Shown piece by piece: positions 8,939-16,896 of a DNA stretch of 53,227 nt; position 1 is the first letter of the stretch, and each line of letters begins with the position of its first letter. This DNA comes from a candidate division WOR-1 bacterium RIFOXYB2_FULL_37_13 (GTDB lineage Bacteria; Margulisbacteria; WOR-1; XYC2-FULL-46-14; XYC2-FULL-37-10). The stretch spans positions 84,601 through 137,827 of the forward strand of contig MEUB01000027.1 in assembly GCA_001771535.1 (NCBI GenBank), in the 5' to 3' direction. The position numbers were made by a program, and so were the translations under genes. Under the pieces are notes generated by a model. It was given only the letters and a program-made list of their open reading frames with translations. It did not search any database and was not told where the DNA came from.

Positions 8939-9979
8939 TTATTTCTCAATCATTTTCCAAGTTATCCACGCATCAGGATCAATCTGCCGCTTAGCTTTTT
9001 TGGAAATAACAGATTGCAAATATTTTGGTTTAATACCAAACCCAGGCCGCTTAATTATTAACATATTTTCATCAATCTTAGACCCCTTTGGAATTTTCAT
9101 TTTAGCATGGATACTGCGCCTACCAATACAGAAGTTTTCCAACTCATGCGTTCTTGGCCCAGATTTATGCCCATTGCCCATTGCCATTTCTATATCGCGT
9201 ATTTGGCTGACCATTTCTTTTAATTCCTTTGGCTCTATAGCAAAAGGGTGATCTGGACCTTTCATGCCTTTATCTAGAGTAAAATGTTTTTCAATTATTT
9301 TAGCTCCCATTGCAACGGCTGCCACAGGAACATGAAAGCCTAAAGTATGATCAGATAAACCCACTATAACATTAAATGCGTGCTTAATTGTTTGCATAGC
9401 TGATAAATTAATACTTTCAGGAGATGCGGGATAAGCAGAAACACACTGCAAAAAAACAATATTATGATTCCTCACATTCAAACACTCTAAATAAGCTTCA
9501 TTTATTTCTTCCATCGTAGCCAGCCCAGTAGAGATAATCATTGGCTTCTTTTTCTTCGCAATATACTTAATTAATGGCAAATCAACTAGTTCAAAAGAGG
9601 AAATTTTATATAGATCTACATATGGTTCCAATTCATCTACTGCCTTTTGGTCAAAAGGTGTAGCAAAAAAAATAATTCTTTTTTTGTCACAATATTTTTT
9701 CAGCTCAGGTATCCAGATCCGTGGCGTTTCGATTTCTTTTATCATTTCCCAAAGATTGTTTTTGTAATGAGAATGTTTTGGAACATTTTTTGAATACAGT
9801 TTTTCAGCTGAATATATTTGAAATTTAACCGCATCAACCCCTGCTTTTGCAGCTTCATCGATCAAGCGCTTGGCTGTTTTTAGGCTTCTATTATGATTTG
9901 ATCCAATCTCTGCAATGATAAAGCATGGCTGACCATCTCCTATACAATGATTACCGATTTTGATTTTATGGTTTCTCAT
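8939..9979 (-). CDS. pseI: Nonulosonic acid synthase, pseudaminic acid synthase-like
   Basis: This 346-residue NeuB-family enzyme condenses phosphoenolpyruvate with a 6-carbon amino sugar to give a 9-carbon acid. The TIM-barrel domain has IIAEIGSNHNRS, AVKFQ (PEP-binding Lys), YKISSFELVDLPL (Lys and Glu), GLSDHT, then the metal-site His residues in IIEKHFTLD and GPDH. The C-terminal antifreeze/SAF domain has GRRSIHAKMKIPKG with the Arg that reaches the neighbouring active site. The KISSFE reading is closer to PseI (KIASFE) than to NeuB or LegI. It starts directly after the class III aminotransferase with no gap. With pseB and pseC upstream, a Pse-type product is likely. Confidence 0.88.
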   Translation of the reverse strand: MRNHKIKIGNHCIGDGQPCFIIAEIGSNHNRSLKTAKRLIDEAAKAGVDAVKFQIYSAEKLYSKNVPKHSHYKNNLWEMIKEIETPRIWIPELKKYCDKKRIIFFATPFDQKAVDELEPYVDLYKISSFELVDLPLIKYIAKKKKPMIISTGLATMEEINEAYLECLNVRNHNIVFLQCVSAYPASPESINLSAMQTIKHAFNVIVGLSDHTLGFHVPVAAVAMGAKIIEKHFTLDKGMKGPDHPFAIEPKELKEMVSQIRDIEMAMGNGHKSGPRTHELENFCIGRRSIHAKMKIPKGSKIDENMLIIKRPGFGIKPKYLQSVISKKAKRQIDPDAWITWKMIEK

Positions 9980-11290
9980 TTACTCTAACCTTTTAAACCC
10001 AGCATGACAGACCAGTCCTTTTAAATCAGAAACAACTGAATCATTTTTCAATGATTCAGAAATAAAAGCAAGGGATTCATCTACTGCCATCAAATAACTA
10101 TCAACACATTGTTCTGTATGAGAGAAAGAAGCATAAAAAGCATTAGTAGCTAGGAATCCTTTCTCAAGCATTAGTTGTGTAAATAGAGTTTTTAGATATA
10201 AATGATTATCATAATTGAAAGAAAAATGTCCCAAAGGATCTATTCCAGACACCGATATTTTCAAATGATATTTGTTTGCTAAATCACTCCACCCTTTCTT
10301 TATCTTACTTCCAACAATACTTAAATATCTTGGAACATCATTAGCTTTCATTTTCTTAATTGCAGCAATAGCAGCTGTTGGACCTATACGATCTGTCCAA
10401 TATGTGCTACTAATGAATGTTTCTTGTGCTGCCTGCATTACATCACTTTTGCCAATAATAGCAGCCATAGGAAATCCATTACTTATCCCTTTAGCAAAGA
10501 CTGCAATATCAGGGGAAATCCCATATTTTAAATGAGCTCCGCCAACATTCAATCTCCATCCAGAACTCACTTCATCACATATCATTACTATTTTCAACTC
10601 ATCAGTAACTTTTCTTATTGTTTCAAGAAATCCAGGTTTTGGCTCATAATTTCGTATCGTCTCAACAACTACAGCCGCAATCTTGCCTTTGTTCTTATTG
10701 ATTAAATCCAGAAACTGTTCAGTATTATTGTAAATAAAAGGTTTTGCCGTACCAAGTAATCCTCTAGGCACTCCCTTAGAAAATAGACCTTGCAAAAGAT
10801 GCCCATCAAGTGCTTGGTCATCCGCTAAATTAGCTGACAAATACCAATCGTGCCATCCATGATAGCCACAAAACAAAATTATATCTTTTCCAGTAGCCGC
10901 TCTGGCAATACGCACTGCAATGCTCATTGCCTCTCCGCCACAGCGAGCGTATCTAACCATTTCCGCCCAAGGATGCAATTCGCATAATAGTTCTGCTAAT
11001 TCGACTTCCTCTGGAGCATTGAGAGTACACATGTTGCCATTTGTTACTGCGCCATCTACTGCTAGATTGACATCATCATCTGAATATCCTAAAATACAAG
11101 ACCCAATGCCCATATAGCTCATATCAATATACTTCTTGTTATCCAAATCCCATACTTCGCACCCTTTTGCTTTTGAATAATAAGCGGGCCAAAGATCGGG
11201 TAAAAACATTTCCGGTCTTTTCGAAAAAAGTTGTGTCCCACCAGGAATTATTTTTTTTGCTTTCTTATATAACTCTTGCGAAATCCCCAT
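9980..11290 (-). CDS. Class III PLP aminotransferase, glutamate-1-semialdehyde aminomutase-like
   Basis: This 436-residue protein has the fold-type I class III layout: GGTQLFSKRPEMF at the N-terminus, CGGEAMSIAVRIARAATGKD, YHGWHDWY, CDEVSSGWR with the PLP-contacting Asp, and AVFAKGISNGFPMAAIIG with the Schiff-base Lys. These match glutamate-1-semialdehyde aminomutase homologues, but a second copy inside a nonulosonate operon beside PseI, SpsF and an aldo/keto reductase suggests transfer of an amino group on a sugar instead of tetrapyrrole synthesis. No other hem gene is near. It begins at ATG 11290, nine bases after the aldo/keto reductase. The acceptor sugar and position are unknown. Confidence 0.85.
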   Translation of the reverse strand: MGISQELYKKAKKIIPGGTQLFSKRPEMFLPDLWPAYYSKAKGCEVWDLDNKKYIDMSYMGIGSCILGYSDDDVNLAVDGAVTNGNMCTLNAPEEVELAELLCELHPWAEMVRYARCGGEAMSIAVRIARAATGKDIILFCGYHGWHDWYLSANLADDQALDGHLLQGLFSKGVPRGLLGTAKPFIYNNTEQFLDLINKNKGKIAAVVVETIRNYEPKPGFLETIRKVTDELKIVMICDEVSSGWRLNVGGAHLKYGISPDIAVFAKGISNGFPMAAIIGKSDVMQAAQETFISSTYWTDRIGPTAAIAAIKKMKANDVPRYLSIVGSKIKKGWSDLANKYHLKISVSGIDPLGHFSFNYDNHLYLKTLFTQLMLEKGFLATNAFYASFSHTEQCVDSYLMAVDESLAFISESLKNDSVVSDLKGLVCHAGFKRLE

Positions 11291-11299
11291 AAAGTAAAG

Positions 11300-12199
11300 T
11301 TACTCCTTATTTAATTCTAAACTATGCTTCAATTTATATATATCTATAAGATAATTATATACCATATTAATCTTTTCTTCTTGAAAAACTGAAAGGCTTG
11401 ACTGTATTGCACAGATTTTTGAAAAATCTTCAAGAAAACAATTGATTTCATTGAAATTATCTAGACCATCAACACCAAATACAACCTTATCCACAAATTG
11501 ATTAAGAAAAACAAAATTAGCACATAAAGATGCGATAGAAATGTTTTCTTGTTTAGAAAGTATATTCATTTTAATGATCTTATCCTTCAACATCAGTAAA
11601 TTATCTTTTAAGTCTCCTGGATTCATAAATACTATCCCTTGTAAAAATATTGATCTTACATAAATTTCAATGCCTTTACTTTGTAAGATCGGGAAATATG
11701 GTTCAAACCTACGGTCAAAAATATTGTAAGGAACTTGGATTTGATCTAATTCAATCCCTTGCTGGAAAAGAGCTTCAAGCTCATCTGGGGAATAAATGGA
11801 AAACCCTATTTTTTTTGCCTTGCCTTCTGATTTCATCTCTTTCAATATTTCCCATATTTCAGGATTATTTGCATAGTACCGAAACCCATGAATCAATAAT
11901 CCATAGAATGAATCTACACCTAATTCAACTAAAGAAGAAATCAAAAGCGGCTTAATCTTTAATCTCTCAACATTGCCTATCTTAGATATGATATTGAATT
12001 TTTTATTATATTTTTTTATAAATTTTCCTATAACGTTTTCGCTAGCCCCATACATAGAGGCAGTATCAAGAGTCTCAACTCCAAGCCTAAAAGCAGCTGC
12101 CAATATTTCAAAAACTTCTGTTTGAGGGACCTGACCTCTTTGATTATTAACTCCATAATCAAATCCGAATTGAGCCGTTCCTAAAACAATTTTATTCAT
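11300..12199 (-). CDS. Aldo/keto reductase family protein
   Basis: This 299-residue TIM-barrel oxidoreductase keeps all four catalytic residues of the superfamily: Asp in LDTASMYG, Tyr in the same motif, Lys in IISKIG and His in GLLIHG. It probably uses NADPH to reduce a ketone or aldehyde, or to oxidise the corresponding alcohol, in the cytoplasm. The start is set at ATG 12199, which overlaps the cytidylyltransferase stop as ATGA; a second ATG at 12205 is two codons earlier. Its setting between an SpsF-type cytidylyltransferase and a class III aminotransferase suggests that it makes or removes the keto group that the aminotransferase uses, though this is inference. Confidence 0.88.
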   Translation of the reverse strand: MNKIVLGTAQFGFDYGVNNQRGQVPQTEVFEILAAAFRLGVETLDTASMYGASENVIGKFIKKYNKKFNIISKIGNVERLKIKPLLISSLVELGVDSFYGLLIHGFRYYANNPEIWEILKEMKSEGKAKKIGFSIYSPDELEALFQQGIELDQIQVPYNIFDRRFEPYFPILQSKGIEIYVRSIFLQGIVFMNPGDLKDNLLMLKDKIIKMNILSKQENISIASLCANFVFLNQFVDKVVFGVDGLDNFNEINCFLEDFSKICAIQSSLSVFQEEKINMVYNYLIDIYKLKHSLELNKE

Positions 12200-12951
12200 T
12201 CCCATATTCGTCCATGCCCCCAGTCAACGCCAATTTCAGAAACCGGTTTGCGAATTATTTCATTTTTATCCCAATAATCTACTATATCTGAAATCTTTAT
12301 TAAATTTTTATATCCTTGAAGGTCTTTATACACTTTCCTGCAAAACACTAAATCTTCAGGATAATCAACCGTAATTCTTATGTCTGATCTTCTAAGTTTA
12401 TTTTCTGGAAGACGGATATTTAATTTAAATTGTTCTTTATTATCAAAAATATAGGCTGTTAATAGTTCCTTATGTCGATCAGAAGCATTCTTATAAGATT
12501 TTCTTAAGGCAGAAGTATTAATAATATGATATCCAGCACCATCCGGAAGGTGCGAAAAAAACGACAAATCAAATCTATCTTCTACATGCTGCTCATACAG
12601 TTTATCAATATGATCATAAAACAAAAATGGGGATTCGGTTGAATTTATAAACATAATTTCAACATTAAATTTATCTACTGCTTTTAACGTCCGGCCTAAC
12701 ATATCATTTTCTTCGCCAAAAACATACTTCCAATCATTTTTTTCTGCCAATTTAGCAAAAACATGGTTTTCTTTTCCATTTGCAATGGCTAAACACACCG
12801 AATCAATATGTTGAGATTGTTTAAGATAACTTACTAAATATTCTAAAATTGTTATTCTATTTTCAATGTCTAACAATTGCATTGGTTTCCCGTATAAACG
12901 TGTTCCTCCAACACGACAAGGTAAAATAGCTGTAAATTTTTTCTTATTCAA
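12196..12951 (-). CDS. SpsF-type cytidylyltransferase (probable CMP-nonulosonate synthetase)
   Basis: This 251-residue protein belongs to the cytidylyltransferase superfamily that includes NeuA, KdsB and SpsF. The N-terminal loop is ILPCRVGGTRLYGKPMQLL, a variant of the ARxxSxRLPGK signature, and IRITVDYPEDLVFCRKVY matches the conserved R-x-TVD-x-x-D metal segment of SpsF. It would activate a nonulosonic acid with CTP, here most likely the product of PseI. The start is TTG at 12951, supported by GGAG 7 bases upstream and by the absence of a nearby ATG. The gene overlaps the aldo/keto reductase by 4 bases. A second, NeuA/LegF-type enzyme is at 19117. Confidence 0.8.
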   Translation of the reverse strand: MNKKKFTAILPCRVGGTRLYGKPMQLLDIENRITILEYLVSYLKQSQHIDSVCLAIANGKENHVFAKLAEKNDWKYVFGEENDMLGRTLKAVDKFNVEIMFINSTESPFLFYDHIDKLYEQHVEDRFDLSFFSHLPDGAGYHIINTSALRKSYKNASDRHKELLTAYIFDNKEQFKLNIRLPENKLRRSDIRITVDYPEDLVFCRKVYKDLQGYKNLIKISDIVDYWDKNEIIRKPVSEIGVDWGHGRIWE

Positions 12952-12976
12952 AATATTACTCCATAATATTTAGTCA

Positions 12977-13765
12977 TTAGAATAATCCTTTCGATATTCC
13001 ACCATCTATTTGAATTGTAGTTCCAGTTATTCCTGATGCCAGTTCGGAACACAAAAAAGCAACTAGAGCACCTAATTCTTCTGGCTTTTGATATCTTCCC
13101 AAAGGCATTGTTTTAATTGCCTCTTTTTCTATGTCTTCAATGGTTACACCTTTTTCTTTTGCCGCTACCTTCATTAATTCAATTGCACGATCAGTTTTAA
13201 ATGCGCCTGGACAAATATTATTGATTGTAATATTATTTTTTATTAATTCTTTCGACAGAGTTTTTGCCAAACTTACTACCCCAGTTCGAAATACGTTTGA
13301 TAAAACAAGTGTTTCGGCCGGCTCCTTGACTACCAATGAAGTTATATTGATAATTCTGCCCCATTTGTTTTTTTTCATATAAGGAATAACGCCTCTAGTC
13401 AGTCGAACTACATACATTAAAACATCGTTAAAAGCTTTCTCCCAATCTTTATCACTAAAATCAAAAAAAGTTCCAGGCAGTGGACCTCCTGAATTATTAA
13501 CTAATATATCTATCTTACCAAATGTATCTATGGTTTCTTTAATTATTTTTTCATTATCATCTTTTGATGACATATCAACCTCTAAGGGCAATACCTTAAC
13601 TCCAAGAGTTTCTATTAAGTGCGCAGTTTCTGCTAGAGATTGCTCACCATTAGCACAAAGAACTATGTGAACTCCTTCTTTAGCCAAGCTAATCGCACAA
13701 CCTTTACCAAGCCCTTTACTAGATCCTCCAATTACTGCAACTTTATCTTTTAGTCCAAAATTCAT
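12977..13765 (-). CDS. SDR-family protein lacking the catalytic Tyr-Lys pair
   Basis: This 262-residue protein is plainly a short-chain dehydrogenase by fold. It has AVIGGSSKGLGKGCAISLA at the N-terminus, VNNSGGP near 90, IINITSL near 140 and the FabG-like end SGITGTTIQIDGGI. However, the YxxxK active-site element is replaced by SNVFR (Ser156 and Arg160, with Ser143 kept). This matches, as I recall, an atypical BKR-like SDR subgroup without the full catalytic tetrad. It may bind nucleotide without normal redox chemistry, or use another base. It shares an ATGA overlap with the degenerate NeuB paralogue at 13762, which links the two unusual proteins. Confidence 0.85.
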   Translation of the reverse strand: MNFGLKDKVAVIGGSSKGLGKGCAISLAKEGVHIVLCANGEQSLAETAHLIETLGVKVLPLEVDMSSKDDNEKIIKETIDTFGKIDILVNNSGGPLPGTFFDFSDKDWEKAFNDVLMYVVRLTRGVIPYMKKNKWGRIINITSLVVKEPAETLVLSNVFRTGVVSLAKTLSKELIKNNITINNICPGAFKTDRAIELMKVAAKEKGVTIEDIEKEAIKTMPLGRYQKPEELGALVAFLCSELASGITGTTIQIDGGISKGLF

Positions 13766-14766
13766 AACTTCTCCTTTAAATCACTAAGATTAATTTGTTC
13801 ATCGGGCATGATAGTGCGATTAGTAATTTTACCAATTACCATTTCATATTTTGAAGGATCAATACCTGCTCCAGGCCTTTTAAATTCAATATCTTCTCTG
13901 CTTATAACATTATTCGAGGCAATAACTCTTGAGGCGACAATGCTTCTTCTCATTATTGATCTATCAATGTTTTCTCCAGGAGCCAATATTTTATTTTTTA
14001 CTTTGATGCTTTCTTTCATTTCTTTTGCAAATATTATCGCTTTTTTCATTTCATCTGGCTCGAGACAAACCTGCCAATCCGGGCCTTTTTCAGCCTTAGA
14101 AATAGCAATGTGCTTAGTCACAATATCAGCGCCAGCCGCAACTGCGGCCACAGGCATCCAAGCAAATGGAGTATGGTCTATAAAGCCAACAGGTACTTGG
14201 TATTTATTTTTAAGAACATTTATATAGCCCAAAGAGGTATGCCTTACTTGAACGCCCTCATCTCCACTTGCCATTGTATGCTGGCCATGTAAAAGAGCAA
14301 AATTACATCTTCCATTTTTTGAAATTCTATTTACAGCCCAATCAATTTCTTTTTCATCCGCCATTAATGTGCTAAGGCAAAAGAAAAGACCACTATTAGC
14401 CACAGCATCAAGAATGTCAGGATTGTTTATATCTGAAGCATTTATGTTAAATCCAAAACATCCTGCATTTACAAGCAGATCAATAATTTTACAGCTTAAA
14501 GGCGCTGCAATAAAATTTATTTCTTTGCTTTTAGCATATGCAACTAATTTTTTAATTTGAAGATCGGTGAATTCTCTATCTAAATAAGTTTTGAAATTAG
14601 GATTGTCTCTTACATAAAAATCATTTGCTCTGGCTAATTGAAATTCAATCGCATCAGCACCTGCAAAACAAGCAGCATCTATCATAGAAAGCGCTTTATC
14701 AAAGCTTCCAAGATTTGCTTGCCCCTCTTCAATTACAAAAAATAAATCATCTTTATATTGATTCAT
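13762..14766 (-). CDS. Degenerate NeuB-family paralogue
   Basis: This 334-residue protein aligns along its whole length with nonulosonate synthases, including the C-terminal SAF-like domain (RRSIVASRVI, then EFKRPGAGIDP). Key positions differ: the PEP-binding Lys of KFQ is Glu41 (IEFQ), the KISS Lys is Asn107 (FNINASD), the expected STPFD reads AAPLS, and the second metal His in GPDH is Trp231 (GPDW). The first metal His (TKH, His219) and the Asp-His of IDHT are kept. Ordinary PEP condensation therefore seems unlikely. It overlaps pseC by one base (TAATG) and the atypical SDR by four. It could be an aldolase of different specificity or a subunit. Confidence 0.85.
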   Translation of the reverse strand: MNQYKDDLFFVIEEGQANLGSFDKALSMIDAACFAGADAIEFQLARANDFYVRDNPNFKTYLDREFTDLQIKKLVAYAKSKEINFIAAPLSCKIIDLLVNAGCFGFNINASDINNPDILDAVANSGLFFCLSTLMADEKEIDWAVNRISKNGRCNFALLHGQHTMASGDEGVQVRHTSLGYINVLKNKYQVPVGFIDHTPFAWMPVAAVAAGADIVTKHIAISKAEKGPDWQVCLEPDEMKKAIIFAKEMKESIKVKNKILAPGENIDRSIMRRSIVASRVIASNNVISREDIEFKRPGAGIDPSKYEMVIGKITNRTIMPDEQINLSDLKEKL

Positions 14767-15899
14767 TACGCAACTACCTTTCTCATAATCTCAATAACTT
14801 TGTCAACAGCGTTATCCGTCATTTTTGGATAAAGCGGCAATGTTATAGTCCTATCATAATAGTCCTCAGCTTTAGGACACAAATGATCTTTATAACCTAA
14901 ATTTTTATAATAAGGCTGATAATAAACAGGTATGTAATGCACATTAACGCCTATTCCCTCTTCACGTAGTTTTTTGAAAATAGCCTTTCTATCTCTTTTT
15001 ACTCTGATATAATATAAATGCCAACTAGATTTTACATCTTGTTTTTCAACTGGCAAGATAATATCTTCTAAGCCATCAAATTCTTCGTTATATTTTTTTA
15101 CTATCTCTCTTCTTCTTTCTATGAATTGCCCTAGTTTTTTAAGTTGACTAATTCCCAAAGCACACTGAAAATCGGTTATTCTATAGTTAAATCCCAAAAA
15201 TTGCATTTCATAATACCAATCACCTTCATCACTGTTTATAATTTTATTTGGATCTCTTGTTATTCCATGGGTTCTAAACATCAATAATCTTTTATAATAA
15301 TTTTCATTGTTGGTTAAAATCATACCCCCTTCACCAGTTGTGATATGTTTCACCGCATGAAAGCTTAAGACAGTCATATCAGAATATTTACAAGCGCCAA
15401 TTTTAGAATCATTATATTCCGCACCCAAAGCATGGCAGGCATCTTCAATAATAATCAAATTATGTTTCTTCGCTATATCATGAATTTCTTCTAAATCACA
15501 GGGATGGCCAGCAAAATGGACAGGAATGATTGCTTTTGTTTTCGTCGTAATTTTTTTTGTAATTTCATTAGGGTCAATATTAATTGTATCCTCTTCAATA
15601 TCTGCAAAAACAGGTTTTCCACCACAATATAAAACACAATTTGCTGAAGCAACAAAAGTAATTGGAGAGGTAATAACTTCATCTCCATGCTTAATTCCAG
15701 CAACAAAAGCGGCTGCATGAAGAGCCGCAGTCCCGCTACTCATAGCAACTGCATATTTAGTCCCGCAATATCGAGCTGTTTTATTCTCAAATTCTAAAAC
15801 TTTAGACCCTTGGGTCAAATAGTCAGAACGTAAAGAATCCGCAACAATATCAACATCATCATCCAAAATCCATTGTTTAGCATACGGGATATATTTCAT
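14766..15899 (-). CDS. pseC: PseC-like UDP-4-keto-6-deoxy-sugar aminotransferase
   Basis: This 377-residue DegT-family enzyme has AMSSGTAALHAAAFVAG, PVFADIEEDTINIDP, IIEDACHALGAEY with the PLP-pairing Asp, and LSFHAVKHITTGEGGMIL with the Schiff-base Lys. The HAVKHITTGEGG reading and direct coupling to a PseB homologue (2-base gap) match PseC, which converts UDP-2-acetamido-2,6-dideoxy-L-arabino-hexos-4-ulose to the 4-amino-L-altrose derivative with glutamate as donor. The length fits the family. The assignment rests on motif and order together; other 4-aminotransferases of this family share most of these motifs. Confidence 0.85.
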   Translation of the reverse strand: MKYIPYAKQWILDDDVDIVADSLRSDYLTQGSKVLEFENKTARYCGTKYAVAMSSGTAALHAAAFVAGIKHGDEVITSPITFVASANCVLYCGGKPVFADIEEDTINIDPNEITKKITTKTKAIIPVHFAGHPCDLEEIHDIAKKHNLIIIEDACHALGAEYNDSKIGACKYSDMTVLSFHAVKHITTGEGGMILTNNENYYKRLLMFRTHGITRDPNKIINSDEGDWYYEMQFLGFNYRITDFQCALGISQLKKLGQFIERRREIVKKYNEEFDGLEDIILPVEKQDVKSSWHLYYIRVKRDRKAIFKKLREEGIGVNVHYIPVYYQPYYKNLGYKDHLCPKAEDYYDRTITLPLYPKMTDNAVDKVIEIMRKVVA

Positions 15900-15901
15900 T
15901 G

Positions 15902-16882
15902 CTATTCTCTTATTATCTCCTCAAGCTGAGGAGCTGTAACCCATTTATCATTATTGTCACTGCCATATCTAAATCCATCGGCTACTGGTTTACCCTCTAC
16001 ATGATTACTTCTACCCCACCAATGAAATGCTGGTTGAATTACGTAACAATCATCAAGCTCAATAGTAGTTCTCGCATCATCTTCAGAAATCATTACTTCA
16101 TGAAGTTTTTCTCCCGGCCTTATACCAACAATTTTGATTTTACAATGAGGAGCAACAGCTTTTGCTAAATCCACTATTTTCATGCTTGGAATTTTAGGAA
16201 TAAATATTTCCCCACCAACCATCCTTTCAAAATTTTTAATTACAAATCTTGCCCCCTGATCAATAGTGATCCAAAACCTTGTCATATTAACATCGGTAAT
16301 AGGAAGAACCCCAGTTTTGCTTCTTTCTCTAAAAAATGGGATAACACTTCCGCGACTTCCGATAACATTTCCATACCTAACAACAGAAAATCTTGGTTTT
16401 TCACCACTTGCATAATGGTTTCCAGCAATAAACAACTTATCGGAACAAAGTTTTGTTGCACCATATAAATTTATTGGGTTACAAGCTTTGTCGGTACTAA
16501 GGGCTATAACCTTTTCGATCCCTTGTTCAATAGCACAATCAATAACATTCATAGCACCCATAATATTAGTTCTTATAGCTTCAGAAGGGTTGTACTCCAT
16601 TGCTGGGACTTGCTTTAGCGCCGCAGCGTGAATAATATAATCAACACCATGCATAGCACGATTTAATCTCTCTTTATCTCTTACATCACCGATAAAGAAG
16701 CGAAGCATGCCATATCTATTTGGAGCAAAATGCTCCTGCATTTCAAACTGTTTAAACTCATCTCGACTGTATATAATAACTTTCTTGGGAGTGTGTTCAT
16801 CGCATATGATTTTTGTAAGTTTTTTACCGAGAGATCCTGTGCCCCCCGTAATTAGTATTACCTTATTATCAAAAACATCCAT
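15902..16882 (-). CDS. pseB: UDP-GlcNAc 4,6-dehydratase, inverting (PseB-like)
   Basis: This 326-residue soluble extended SDR starts the pseudaminic-acid route. ILITGGTGSLGKK binds nucleotide, SRDEFKQFEM follows as in PseB, and LSTDKACNPINLYGATK holds Thr130, Asp131, Lys132, Tyr140 and Lys144. The Tyr in YGATK marks the inverting PseB/FlaA1-short type, in contrast to the Met of the retaining type found here at 23562. It dehydrates UDP-GlcNAc at C4/C6 and inverts C5. The gene lies two bases ahead of pseC and 14 bases after a GT-B-like gene. Start ATG 16882. Confidence 0.92.
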   Translation of the reverse strand: MDVFDNKVILITGGTGSLGKKLTKIICDEHTPKKVIIYSRDEFKQFEMQEHFAPNRYGMLRFFIGDVRDKERLNRAMHGVDYIIHAAALKQVPAMEYNPSEAIRTNIMGAMNVIDCAIEQGIEKVIALSTDKACNPINLYGATKLCSDKLFIAGNHYASGEKPRFSVVRYGNVIGSRGSVIPFFRERSKTGVLPITDVNMTRFWITIDQGARFVIKNFERMVGGEIFIPKIPSMKIVDLAKAVAPHCKIKIVGIRPGEKLHEVMISEDDARTTIELDDCYVIQPAFHWWGRSNHVEGKPVADGFRYGSDNNDKWVTAPQLEEIIRE

Positions 16883-16896
16883 TTAATTTCTCCTTT

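Noticed and set aside
13808-14227. Plus-strand open frames inside the minus-strand genes, of which this is one of the longer
   Set aside because: They lie opposite well-supported genes, show no domain signatures and lack convincing ribosome sites.
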